Shown: piece after piece, positions 9,985 to 18,762 of the stretch
How positions within the stretch are numbered: the first letter of the stretch is position 1
Layout: the number at the start of each line of letters is the position of its first letter
Source of the DNA: Peltaster fructicola
Taxonomy: Eukaryota; Ascomycota; Dothideomycetes
Direction: 5' to 3'
Assembly: GCA_001592805.2 (NCBI GenBank)
Contig: CP051141.1
Coordinates: forward strand, 1,178,001 to 1,242,000
Length of the DNA stretch: 64,000 bases
Notes under the pieces: generated by a model
Told to the model about the DNA's origin: nothing
Database searches by the model: none
The model's input: the letters and a program-made list of their open reading frames with translations, nothing else
Position numbers and translations under genes: made by a program

Positions 9985-11564
9985 ATGTTGTCAGCTCCCG
10001 CAACAAAGACTGCTCTGCGCTCTGCAGCAGTTGCCACGAACAGCGTCAGTCGAAATGCAGCACGAACAATCACAACCAGCGCTGCATCACCAATCTCGCG
10101 AGATGCACAGCAGAAGCGCGGTATGGCTACCGTGCAGGATGCACCACCAGTCTCACACTCGAGGAGTTTGAAAGATGAGGATCGTATCTTCCAGAACCTG
10201 TACGGCCACCATGGCACTGATCTGAAGAGCGCGATGAAGTATGGTGACTGGTACAAGACGAAGGAGATCCTCTTGAAAGGTCACGACTGGATCATCAGCG
10301 AGATCAAGACATCTGGACTGCGAGGAAGAGGTGGTGCTGGTTTTCCAAGTGGTATGAAGTGGTCCTTCATGAACTTCAAGGACTGGGAGAAGGACACCAA
10401 GCCTCGATACCTTGTCGTGAACGCAGATGAGGGCGAGCCAGGTACCTGCAAGGACCGTGAGATCATGCGAAAGGATCCACACAAGCTTATTGAGGGTTGT
10501 CTTGTCGCTGGACGTGCTATGAACGTGAGTACCCTGATCTGATTGCACTGCCTCGCTGACACATATAGTGCACTGCCGCATACATATACATCCGTGGCGA
10601 GTTCTACCATGAGGCTACTGTCCTCCAGCGAGCCATTCAGGAAGCATACCAAGCAGGTCTGATCGGTAAGAATGCTTGCGGTTCTGGTTACGACTTCGAC
10701 GTGTACATCCACCGAGGAATGGGTGCATACGTCTGTGGTGAGGAGACCTCATTGATCGAGTCCCTCGAGGGTAAGCCAGGAAAGCCACGTCTGAAGCCAC
10801 CATTTCCAGCAGCTGTCGGTCTCTTCGGATGCCCATCTACTGTGGCCAATGTCGAGACAATTGCTGTGGCACCAACGATCGTCCGACGTGGTGGTGCATG
10901 GTTTAACTCATTCGGACGAGAGCGAAACTCAGGCACAAAGCTCTTCTGTATCTCTGGTCACGTTAACAATCCCACAACCGTCGAAGAGGAGATGTCCATT
11001 CCCCTGCGAGAGCTCATCGATAAGCACTGCGGTGGTGTTCGTGGTGGTTGGGATAACCTCCTTGCTGTCATTCCAGGAGGCTCTTCCACTCCAATCCTGC
11101 CAAAGAAGATCTGTGACGATCAGCTCATGGACTTTGATGCACTGAAGGACTCCCAATCAGGTCTCGGCACGGCAGCAGTCATCGTAATGGACAAGTCGAC
11201 AGATGTTGTCCGAGCTATTGCACGATTGAGCAAGTTCTACCACCACGAGTCTTGCGGCCAGTGTACACCATGCCGAGAGGGTAGCAAGTGGACAGAGCAG
11301 ATCATGCAGCGATTCGAGACGGGCACTGCCCGCGCGCGAGAAATTGACATGATGCAGGAGCTCACTAAGCAAGTCGAGGGACACACAATCTGCGCCTTGG
11401 GTGAGGCATTCGCTTGGCCCATCCAAGGTTTGATCAGACATTTCCGACCAGAGCTTGAGGCACGAATCCAAGACAACGCAAGGAAGTCTGGTGGAGAGGC
11501 TCTTGCTGGAGGATGGCAGCATGATGCTGTCAAGCGCGGTATGCTTATTTCGCCTGGTCAATAG
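9985..11564 (+). CDS. nuo51: NADH:ubiquinone oxidoreductase 51-kDa subunit (NDUFV1/NuoF), mitochondrial
   Basis: FMN- and NADH-binding subunit of respiratory complex I, in the matrix arm. Two exons, 9985-10524 and 10569-11564, are joined across a 44-nt intron (GTGAGT, CTGAC, TAG) in the middle of [13 protein letters not shown], giving 511 residues. The frame is open upstream from 9970, but the first ATG is at 9985. The N-terminus ([20 protein letters not shown], Arg/Ser/Ala-rich) is a mitochondrial presequence. Motifs are the glycine-rich [13 protein letters not shown] near residue 113 (NADH/FMN site), [40 protein letters not shown], and the N3 [4Fe-4S] cysteines [14 protein letters not shown] near 408-415 with TICALGEAF near 455. 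Length matches fungal orthologues. Confidence 0.96.
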
Positions 11565-11933
11565 ACCTGGGCATTGCCATGACTAGTTGCGTCTGTATAT
11601 ATCGATCAAAGCGACCTTGAGAAGTGCAGATCGTCTTGCTTCTATCATCCTAGCAATCCTGATGGCCTGAAGCGTCGAGATGATGCCTTGATGTGGTGCA
11701 TCAACATGCATTGCTCGACGCATGTGGCAATACAGTTAAAACATGACTATTGATTCTCGACAACCTTGATCGCTCATGTGTATCGTGATTCGCCGCTTGG
11801 TGGCGGGCGCCAGAGGCTGTCTGCAGACACTGAACTATTGGATGAAGTACCGAGGATCATTACTCTCAAATGCTTCAGCCTGATCTCACCTTACCATCGT
11901 GTTGGTGCAACGATCGATGCATTTGGTCTGTTG
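11565..11933. other. Intergenic between convergent 3' ends
   Basis: Tail-to-tail gap between nuo51 and the minus-strand gene ending at 11934. I recognise nothing in it. Confidence 0.4.
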
Positions 11934-12603
11934 TCAAAGGTTGTCGATCGTGTCATCCAGCTTGCTGGCGATTGCCTCTGTAGGCTCTGCCGGCCGTAGG
12001 ATTGCAACTCGATCGCTGTCGAGGATAGATGCGGGTCCGAGAGACATGTAGTTGTCATCATATACCCTGCAATAACCTATTAGGCCGGAGTGTGTGTCTC
12101 CGCAGAGGTACGACAACTAAGTCGCTTACCACGGCCAGATGATGCTCTCATCGGGATGAAAGGGAGAGAAAATCTGTTCGAACCAACATGTGAACATCAG
12201 ATGGTGTACTCTCTCACATCTGAGGCGACCAACATGATTATCTAGGATGATGAACGCAGAGGCATTCCTTGAAGGTAAGAAGCGAAATACCAGTGTTCAC
12301 CTCTTGCATCAAGAGGTTGAGTCATTCAAGCTGGTGGACAACTGTATGGACATGATGCTCGTAGCCATCGTCGTGGTTTGCCTGAGATCCTTGAAAGGAT
12401 GTCATCGACCGTAAAATGCTGCAGATGTACAATATGCATTTGACGATGAGATGATGTTCTCGACTCCAGAACTTGAGGCCGATCAGTCTGTCGTGATTGT
12501 TCACTTGGTCCTTCGCATCGTTTACGACATAAAGTCTTCCATCATGGTTGGAAGAAGGAGTGGCTACAGGTAGAGCATCCTCGATCTGGAGTAGTCGCAT
12601 GAG
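11934..12603 (-). CDS. Uncharacterised multi-exon protein (exon joins partly resolved)
   Basis: The minus strand reads as protein through a well-supported splice. An exon of at least 12266-12130 (FIILDNHVGRLRCERV then SPFHPDESIIWPW) ends in GTAAGC. A 63-nt intron (12067-12129) follows, then the last exon 12066-11934 (VYDDNYMSLGPASILDSD to SKLDDTIDNL, stop). An upstream open frame starts at an ATG at 12603 (MRLLQIEDALPVATPSSN, then LIGLKFWSREHHLIVK) and runs to ~12322, but I could not find the junction joining it to the later exons. The family is not recognised. It is convergent with nuo51 and divergent from cdc31, only ~150 bp from its ATG. Confidence 0.4.
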
Positions 12604-12755
12604 TGTCGTATGTCTTCGTGAAGGGCAGCTCTGACAGACCGCTGATCGACGCGTAACTTGGCGCGTGAAGCTATCATAGCAACCATCAACATTGACAGAC
12701 ATTTTACAGCACAAGCATCTTCTCCTCTGCTATACACCACTCGGTATCAGACACA

Positions 12756-13442
12756 ATGGCGAATACAGGCACACACGCTGCCTTCAACACACGACAATAC
12801 ACAACCAATGTTCCTCGTCAGCAAAACCAGTATAACACAGGCGCATACCACCCAGGCGCGCAGTTCCAAGCACCACAACAGCCACAGCAAGCATACAATA
12901 CCTCTACACAGCCACAGCACGCTCGGCATGCTCCTGAAAGACTTGACACCACCGCGCTCGAGGGCTTAACAGACGAGCAACGCGAGGAAATCAACGAGGC
13001 TTTTGCACTTTTCGATTTGGACAAGGATCATCGCATTGACTATCACGAGATGAAGGTCGCACTGAAGGCACTTGGATTCGAGCTCTCGAAGCCAGATCTG
13101 GCGAACATAATGCAGACATATGGCACATCCGCAAATGGGAAGCCTACGCCAGTGCCGACGTTCACAGGTCCGTCGAGGCTGGTGCTCTCACAAGCAGCAT
13201 TTCAAGCAGAGGCAGCACGACGAATAGCGGATAGGGATCCTGTCGAAGAGATCAATCGAGCATTCGAGCTTTTCGACCAGGACGGTAAAGGCAGGATTGA
13301 ATACGATGATCTCAAACGCGTTGCACAAGAGCTAGGCGAGGGTCTGCAAGAAGAAGAGCTGAGAGCAATGATTGAGGAATTTGATATACGTGGTGAAGGT
13401 GGCATCAGTCGAGAAGAGTTTCTTGGGATATGCTTGGGATAG
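12756..13442 (+). CDS. cdc31: Centrin (Cdc31-like EF-hand protein)
   Basis: Calcium-binding EF-hand protein of the spindle pole body. In yeast, Cdc31 also acts in mRNA export and nucleotide excision repair. 228 residues, no intron. An unusual ~65-residue Gln/Pro/Thr/Tyr-rich N-terminal extension ([20 protein letters not shown]) precedes the centrin core, which begins [21 protein letters not shown]-hand 1 ([12 protein letters not shown]) and EF-hand 3 ([12 protein letters not shown]) are intact. EF-hand 2 lacks the acidic pattern and carries a Pro/Thr insertion ([13 protein letters not shown]). EF-hand 4 ([12 protein letters not shown]) is weakened. The conserved [13 protein letters not shown] linker is centrin-like rather than calmodulin-like. 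Confidence 0.9.
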   Translation: MANTGTHAAFNTRQYTTNVPRQQNQYNTGAYHPGAQFQAPQQPQQAYNTSTQPQHARHAPERLDTTALEGLTDEQREEINEAFALFDLDKDHRIDYHEMKVALKALGFELSKPDLANIMQTYGTSANGKPTPVPTFTGPSRLVLSQAAFQAEAARRIADRDPVEEINRAFELFDQDGKGRIEYDDLKRVAQELGEGLQEEELRAMIEEFDIRGEGGISREEFLGICLG

Positions 13443-13565
13443 CAAGTCAAGAGGACCAGTTCAGACGAGAAATGATGCATCAACTATGTAAGGCGTCTGG
13501 AGGATATTCTCTGTAGCATAATTAGCATTGATTCGAGCAACGATAATGCTTTGCGAAGTGTATGG

Positions 13566-13656
13566 AGTGTCAGTTATGCAAGGTCCGGTCAAGGACCATT
13601 CTCATCAATGCGAGTGCTATGTCGACCGTCGTGAGTAATATAAGATCATCTTGGTA
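13566..13656 (-). ncRNA. Candidate C/D-box snoRNA 6 (25S domain V guide)
   Basis: Within host intron 6. C-like box AGATGAT (13651-13645), TTGATGAG as C', D box CTGA (13573-13570). CTCACGACGGTC (13635-13624) is a 12-nt perfect antisense to 25S GACCGTCGTGAG, near the peptidyl-transferase region, followed by TCGA as a poor D' box. Confidence 0.6.
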
Positions 13657-13787
13657 GGGGTGTGCGTGGTGTAGGACTTACCTGTGTAGTGTACTCATCG
13701 GAGCTGACGATTATGAGGCGTGCTGTTGGCATCTGAAGGTGGTCAGCTAAGTCCATCTCTATCAGATTGTGATGTGCAGGAACAGAA

Positions 13788-13874
13788 TCTGTCAGTCCAA
13801 ACATTATCGTCAACGCCGACCGGTCAAGGTAGCTTGGACATATGCTTGTCAATGTTTATGGTATCATCCTGAGA
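13788..13874 (-). ncRNA. Candidate C/D-box snoRNA 5 (18S 5'-domain guide)
   Basis: Within host intron 5. C-like box GGATGAT (13869-13863) and D box CTGA (13795-13792). GACAAGCATATG (13850-13839) is a 12-nt perfect antisense to the conserved 18S 5' segment CATATGCTTGTC. No clear D' box follows it. Confidence 0.55.
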
Positions 13875-14046
13875 TGAAGATGTTTCCAAGCAGTAGACTA
13901 ACCTTGTCGCAAGTGTATGTATATGAGACTGCCCTTTTATGACGATCTCTTCTTAAGCGTACGCAGAGCAGCGGCTCATTCTAGGTTCGCTACAGAATGT
14001 CAGCTGTAGCTCAAGAGAAGGTCGAGGTAATGACAAAAGCATCAGG

Positions 14047-14124
14047 TTGATCAGATAAGGCATGAATGGTAAATAGAAGTTGTGTCTGCATCAACAATGT
14101 TGGATCAGACTCGTCATCAAGGAC
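14047..14124 (-). ncRNA. Candidate C/D-box snoRNA 4 (25S rRNA guide)
   Basis: Within host intron 4. C box TGATGAC (14119-14113), an internal CTGA, TTGATGC as C' and a D box CTGA (14054-14051). CCATTCATGC (14069-14060) is a 10-nt antisense to 25S GCATGAATGG and lies five nt before the D box. A second TGATGAG just upstream (about 14131-14125) could serve as an alternative C box. Confidence 0.5.
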
Positions 14125-14267
14125 TCATCAAGTGAAGGGAGCAAGGAAGGACATCGCGGACTCACATTTCCCATTTCGTGATATGGCCCATGCTAGCTAC
14201 TAGAGGCCTATTGTCTGGAGGTTGTCAGCATTGCTTCCTTCATGCTTAGACTCGTCTCGAAGGTCGA

Positions 14268-14362
14268 AGTATTCAGTGGACGAGGTTTTCTAGGCCTGTC
14301 ACAAAGTGGCTTGTCTGCTCAGTTGAAATATGTCGGAGCCCAGTGCCAATGCATCATTATAG
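14268..14362 (-). ncRNA. Candidate C/D-box snoRNA 3 (target not recognised)
   Basis: Within host intron 3. C box ATGATGC (14357-14351), an internal CTGA as D' (14322-14319), GTGACA as a weak C', and a terminal CTGA as D (14276-14273). I did not recognise a rRNA match in either guide segment. Called mainly by position and boxes. Confidence 0.45.
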
Positions 14363-14496
14363 ATGGCAGAGTAGTGTCGTGCTTACCTTTTGTGGGTAGA
14401 CTCCATGCTCACAAAGATAGCCATGGCAGCCATCTTACTTCATCTGTGAATGTCAGCACGAGTCTGACGATGTTGATAGCATCAGGAGTGAGATAG

Positions 14497-14586
14497 GTGA
14501 TCAGTCAAGCCTAGTTATCGCCAGCGGCTTCCGCCTCGGCCGGTAATTCCAATAATAGCGTATGTGTCAAAATGTTCATCGTGTAC
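14497..14586 (-). ncRNA. Candidate C/D-box snoRNA 2 (18S rRNA guide)
   Basis: Within host intron 2. C-like box CGATGAA (14581-14575) and D box CTGA (14504-14501). Two adjacent antisense blocks, ATACGCTATT and TGGAATTACCG (14563-14541), pair with the universal 18S segment around GGTAATTCC and AATAGCGTAT. The 5-nt GCTCC between the rRNA blocks faces only 2 nt here. In yeast this 18S region is, as I recall, served by snR77, so orthology is possible but unproven. Confidence 0.6.
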
Positions 14587-14725
14587 AGAGGGTGTTGTTG
14601 GAGGGGATGGCTCACCTGATGTCGTCCTCAAAGGACAGAAGGCCTGCGCTCAGCCCATGGTACCGTCTAATTTTGATGTCAGCAATGTCCAGACTGTGCC
14701 GTCGTGTGATGAAGAGATCGTGAGA

Positions 14726-14812
14726 CTGATCAGACTGACGTAGCAGTTACAGTTTCATTCCCGGAGGTCAAAGACTCTAGTTTGATTGCGGTTTTGCAGT
14801 TTCATCCTCGAA
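14726..14812 (-). ncRNA. Candidate C/D-box snoRNA 1 (25S rRNA guide)
   Basis: Within host intron 1. C-like box GGATGAA (14807-14801), internal GAATGAA as C', D box CTGA (14733-14730). The minus strand at 14785-14773 reads TCAAACTAGAGTC, a 13-nt perfect antisense to the 25S rRNA segment GACTCTAGTTTGA (recalled from yeast), followed closely by TTTGA as a possible D' box. No strong terminal stem was seen. Confidence 0.6.
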
Positions 14813-14950
14813 AGGTGTGATAGTAAGTGTGCTGTACTTACCGACGGGCGTGATACGCAAAGCGTCGCAAATATGGTGGTTGTAGTGAGGTTGTGTTGAA
14901 TGCACGAGAAGCTCGAAAGTCTCAAGATTTCGCCGGCTAGCGAATGGCTT

Positions 14951-15642
14951 GGCATCACCGAGCCGCAGCACGCTATTCTAAGAAGAGATGGCTCACATGA
15001 CTCGCGAGGTACGCCATGGCATAACTCATTGAGCCTGGATCATCTCCTAGCAGCAGTGGCTCGACTTTCGTTGATATGCAATGCCATCGAACGAAGACAA
15101 CCCTTGTCTGACGGCTTCGAGATCGTGAGCTATTGACGAGCAGGATCGACGAGATCATCCATGACTTTGGTCCCCTCCATATGCGAGATGAGCAATGCAT
15201 ACTCCTGTAGCCACAAGTAAAGGAGTTCAAGACTCATCAACGGGACTACTGGGTGTGTGGCAATGAATGAGAGTATAGCTTGATATGGAAGGTCTGTACT
15301 GTGTACTTTGTACTGTGCTTGTAGCTGTGCTTGCACAGTTCATGGATGTCTAACGTCCGCTATAATGGCTTCTCTAGTGCTCTTTCGAACCCTCACGAGT
15401 CAGGAAGCGTTCGTGGCCGCAGCCAGGATAGTCGCACGCAATGCTTCCGCGGTCTTGTTTTGATAGATGCGTCTTCTTGTGTCTTTTCGGAGGATCTTAC
15501 ATGACGAACTTCTGGCCACAACCTTCAAGGTCTTAGAAGAATGTCTTTGTCTCTTCCTGGTGGACTCCTCCGTGTGACTTGAGCTTAGACTTCCTGTCAA
15601 AGACCATATTGCAACCCTTCATGCGAGCACTTGTCGGGCGAG
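14951..15642. other. Upstream region of the snoRNA host, possible 5' exon(s)
   Basis: It holds minus-strand open stretches (for example LLYLWLQEYALLISH near 15230-15180) and a GTGAGC donor near 14996. There is no D box on the minus strand between about 15000 and 15360, so no further snoRNA is supported. It probably contains the host promoter and first exon. Confidence 0.3.
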
Positions 15643-17496
15643 TCATTTGGAATGCTCCATTTGCCGCTGGATGTCCGACTCGTCGAGTAGTCCATTCATA
15701 TGCTGCTCGGTGTGCACCTCCAACTCCCGTAGAGTCGTGAACTCACAGGGACATCCATGCATCTCACACTGCATCCGAGTGAGATCTGGCCGCGTAAGTG
15801 ACAGCTTCGAGTCAAACCCCGAGGTGATTCCACTTGGGTAACTTAGGAAGGAGAACGGTGCCTCGGAGCCCAACGAACGCCCATCCGATGCTAAGGTATG
15901 ATGTTGAGCAGTTTCAGTTGCAGTAGACTCATCGACAGCTCGAGACACCAAACCCGTAGCGGAGTTTGACAGCAGTGGTCTAACAATTGCTGGAAGTGGC
16001 TGTTCACCTAAGCAGGGACCAGGACATCGCAGTAGAATCTCACCAGGTTTCTGTCGGATCAGCTCCTGGGGACCTGAATAATGACAAAGATTGCAGCGCC
16101 TAGAAACACCAGCGCATCGTCGTGCCGATTGCATGCGTGAATGGGCACGGGAGATGAAGTCTGCAGCTGCTATGTTGATGTGGATCGCGAGTCGTCTATG
16201 TGTCACACTCATCCGATGCCCGCGCTCGTACGATGGAATTAGAGAGGCGAGGAAGAGACAGGCGTCAGTGTAGTTCTTGAGGAGAGCCAGTATGATGAGG
16301 AAGTTGGAGTGGCTGATAAGACGATTCGGTAACCAGCCATGTCGGATCGCACTTGCGTCGGTGCTCAGATCGGCAAGAAGGCGAACATCGAAGTGATGCC
16401 AGTCAACCTTGAGGGTTGAATCGTATCGACCTCGCGGCCAAAGCAGATCTCGATCCCGATCGATAGCTAGGGTCATGCAAAATTCGATGAATGGATGTCG
16501 CTCTGGCAGTAACCGCCAAAAGGACGGATTCGTTCCTAGGCAGTCAAAGCCACTGCCAACGAGTACTACGCGAGGCTCCCGTCCGTTTGCTTGACATACT
16601 TGTTGTATCCTTGAGAGTATCTGATGCATTTGCTCACTCTCGAGGCACTCTTCGTCCGAATGATATGTCGACCAGTATGGCAGATCCAGGGTTGGATCGA
16701 TTTCGTCTGCAGATGCAATGACTCGTACACTGTTGGCAGCTTTGACAGACATGAAACGAGCGCAATACACTTTTGCCATGCGCACTTGGTCTAGTCCAGC
16801 TTTGTGACTGTCCATCCGAGGGCCTCTCCGAACTACTGAAAGGTACAGGTCGTACTGCTGACTGAGATCATCGTAGTTGTCGTTGGTCAAAGCAGCTTCG
16901 GGAGGTTGAGGCTTTGGCCAGGGCACGGCTGTGGAACTCAAGTTCCATAGCTCGCTGCCGCTCTCGATGATAGTACAAAAGAGAAGACTCGAGCTGAGCA
17001 TCATGTTGACCAAACCGCAACGGTGGTCTTTGTTGGCCAGTACCTCAGACAAGATAGGACACTTTTGTTCAACATACTCTTGAACTTGCTCCAATGTCCT
17101 TGCGCCATGGCCTTGGAAGTATTGCACCACCGTCATCAGCAAGTTGCCCGATGGCTCGAGGCTGTAGATGGAGGTAGGTTCATTACGAAAACGAATGCGA
17201 ATGATGCGATCATCTGCAGGCTTGTTGTACAGCTCTGCCAGAGGTCGTGTCAGTTCGGCAGATAGAGCGTCCGCGACTGCGAAATCTGCGACAGACTCGC
17301 TCGAGCTTGCTATTGGTATCTCCTCGAGTATCTCATCTTCGTCAAGCGCAAGCGCAAGCTCTTTGACAGGCTCCTTGGATCCCTTTGGCTCTGCAGTGGG
17401 CGTCTGTTCGGTGTTGGTGGCCTGATGAGGTCTAAGTGCGATGCTGGTCTTCTTATCTGCTCCAGGCTTCCTCGACTTTCCAGTGGATGACTTCAT
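15643..17496 (-). CDS. Uncharacterised 617-residue protein with a possible C-terminal zinc-binding segment
   Basis: Long intact frame. The first ATG is at 17496 (MKSSTGKSRKPGADKKTS), but the frame stays open upstream without an ATG, so an earlier exon is possible. N-terminal ~75 residues are Lys/Thr/Glu-rich and disordered. The middle (residues ~90-400) looks globular: IIRIRFRNEPTSIYSLEP, RTLEQVQEYVEQKCPILSEV, REPRVVLVGSGFDCLG, DVRLLADLSTDASAIRHGW. Two Cys/His clusters follow: SRRCNLCHYSG with CPGPCLG, and near the C-terminus MQCEMHGCPCEF followed by ELEVHTEQH, resembling an irregular C2H2 finger. No membrane helix. I do not recognise the family; it looks lineage-specific. Confidence 0.75.
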   Translation of the reverse strand: MKSSTGKSRKPGADKKTSIALRPHQATNTEQTPTAEPKGSKEPVKELALALDEDEILEEIPIASSSESVADFAVADALSAELTRPLAELYNKPADDRIIRIRFRNEPTSIYSLEPSGNLLMTVVQYFQGHGARTLEQVQEYVEQKCPILSEVLANKDHRCGLVNMMLSSSLLFCTIIESGSELWNLSSTAVPWPKPQPPEAALTNDNYDDLSQQYDLYLSVVRRGPRMDSHKAGLDQVRMAKVYCARFMSVKAANSVRVIASADEIDPTLDLPYWSTYHSDEECLESEQMHQILSRIQQVCQANGREPRVVLVGSGFDCLGTNPSFWRLLPERHPFIEFCMTLAIDRDRDLLWPRGRYDSTLKVDWHHFDVRLLADLSTDASAIRHGWLPNRLISHSNFLIILALLKNYTDACLFLASLIPSYERGHRMSVTHRRLAIHINIAAADFISRAHSRMQSARRCAGVSRRCNLCHYSGPQELIRQKPGEILLRCPGPCLGEQPLPAIVRPLLSNSATGLVSRAVDESTATETAQHHTLASDGRSLGSEAPFSFLSYPSGITSGFDSKLSLTRPDLTRMQCEMHGCPCEFTTLRELEVHTEQHMNGLLDESDIQRQMEHSK

Positions 17497-18762
17497 GACT
17501 GTGGCGAGCTCGCGATGTGGCAAGCCTATGGTGGTCTTCTCGAGTGTGCCGAAGTCCCCAGGTGCAGGTGTCGTGCGCGACTTCGCGCGAGTGCCAGCTT
17601 CGCTCGTGTTACTTTCACAGCTGTTCCTCGTCCAACTCAGGTTGTGGGGCTATTGGGCAGCCACAGATCCGTCTTCTTGATGGTACCGCTGATCGAGATG
17701 ATCCTTGACGACGAAGAGAGTGCTGGCCGAAAAGTTTGTGTCTACCTTCTGATAAACAAACTGAAATGGCGTAGACATAAGCGAAGGGTCGAAGCGTCGC
17801 CTGTGTGGGGCAGCTCGCAGTCAATGGTTGCAAAGTAGTGTATGAGCTGCCATCCGCGAGAGTTGGGCATTGCCCTGCGCTTCGCACTTCATGCTTCGCA
17901 CAAGTCGAGATATCAGTATCACCATCGTCTTGCTGCAGCTATTACTGCTTCACGGTCTGCCACTGCAGCTTTTCTCAAGCTGCTCGTAGGGTATGGTCCA
18001 ATTGTATAGGTGCGATAAAAGACAGATGACGGTCACGATATGGAGACTGTCTGGCGCTCATTGTACGACACCTCTGAAGTGCTCATGTCAGGTTCGCTCT
18101 TCCACAGGATATACGCAGTTCGAACGGGCGTGGTGATCGTGAGGGAGACTGATTGCATCTGCGCTTATAGGTCATCGCTGAAAGTCATCGACGCCGCCCG
18201 TGCAAGGCCTACCGTATACAGCAGCTTCCAATCTGCCTTATCGACTGGCTGCTCGTACATCGCGGTGTGGCAGTGTCAGCTCGCTAACTTGCAATCTTCA
18301 ATCGGTCCAGGCTGTGATTCATCGTTGTGTGCAGTCGCAAGCCCCTGCTGCGACCAAGCAATTCGGCGGAACAGACATGGAACAGAAAGCGCTCAACTCT
18401 TGTATAATTTGGGTTCAGCCTGCTGATGGAGGTGGCGTCGATAGCCTCGATCACGAGGAAAGAAAGATGAGATGATACAGTGAACACATATGAGGTGGAT
18501 GAGCGTGACGTTGCTGATGCTGCGAGCGATCAACATCTTGGCAGCGGCTTAGCGGCACTACCCACATGCACAGCATCTACCATACCAGCACACTCTGTAG
18601 CAGGCTTCCCTGTTGATATCGCGAGGCTTGATCTTGTCGCATTTAGGCGATGTCTGCTACAAATAGACTCAAAGCAAGGAGTGCGGAACACCGTTTGTAC
18701 TATCCCAGCTCTTAGATCTTCCATCTTTGTGTCTCGCGAAGCACAAAACGATTGACCCGTCT
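17497..18762. other. Intergenic ~1.3 kb, no convincing gene
   Basis: Several open frames up to 128 codons exist on the plus strand (e.g. 18040-18426), but they have no protein-like continuity or splice-linked neighbours that I could identify. Confidence 0.35.

Larger units (their letters stand above)
13500..14950 (-). ncRNA. Probable snoRNA host gene, spliced, six snoRNA-bearing introns
   Basis: On the minus strand six introns with fungal signals lie in tandem: 14841-14667 (175 nt), 14615-14444 (172), 14386-14208 (179), 14165-13990 (176), 13902-13733 (170) and 13681-13511 (171). Donors are GTAAGT, GTGAGC, GTAAGC, GTGAGT, GTTAGT and GTAAGT. Five have a CTGAC near the acceptor; the last has GCTAAT. 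They are three to four times longer than the 42-70 nt introns of neighbouring coding genes and strikingly uniform. The exons between are 51, 57, 42, 87 and 51 nt, with stops in most readings. Each intron has a C-like box ~30-45 nt after the donor and a D box (CTGA) ~55-75 nt before the acceptor. I infer an exon-discarded carrier transcript processed to C/D snoRNAs. The 5' end (somewhere above 14842) and 3' end are not resolved. Confidence 0.7.

Noticed and set aside
13646-13852. A 68-codon minus-strand frame (SALTIMFGLTDSVPAHHN) and a phase-consistent chain of neighbouring exons that read as protein
   Set aside because: The frame covers host intron 5 and candidate snoRNA 5. The chain required stops to be skipped further on, and uniform introns with rRNA antisense blocks explain the region better.
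13511-14841. A fragment of inserted rDNA as the source of the rRNA matches
   Set aside because: Matches are only 10-13 nt, come from different parts of 18S and 25S, all lie antisense on one strand and each sits in its own intron.
18040-18426. 128-codon plus-strand frame
   Set aside because: Cys/Ser-rich chance composition, no motif, no support from context.
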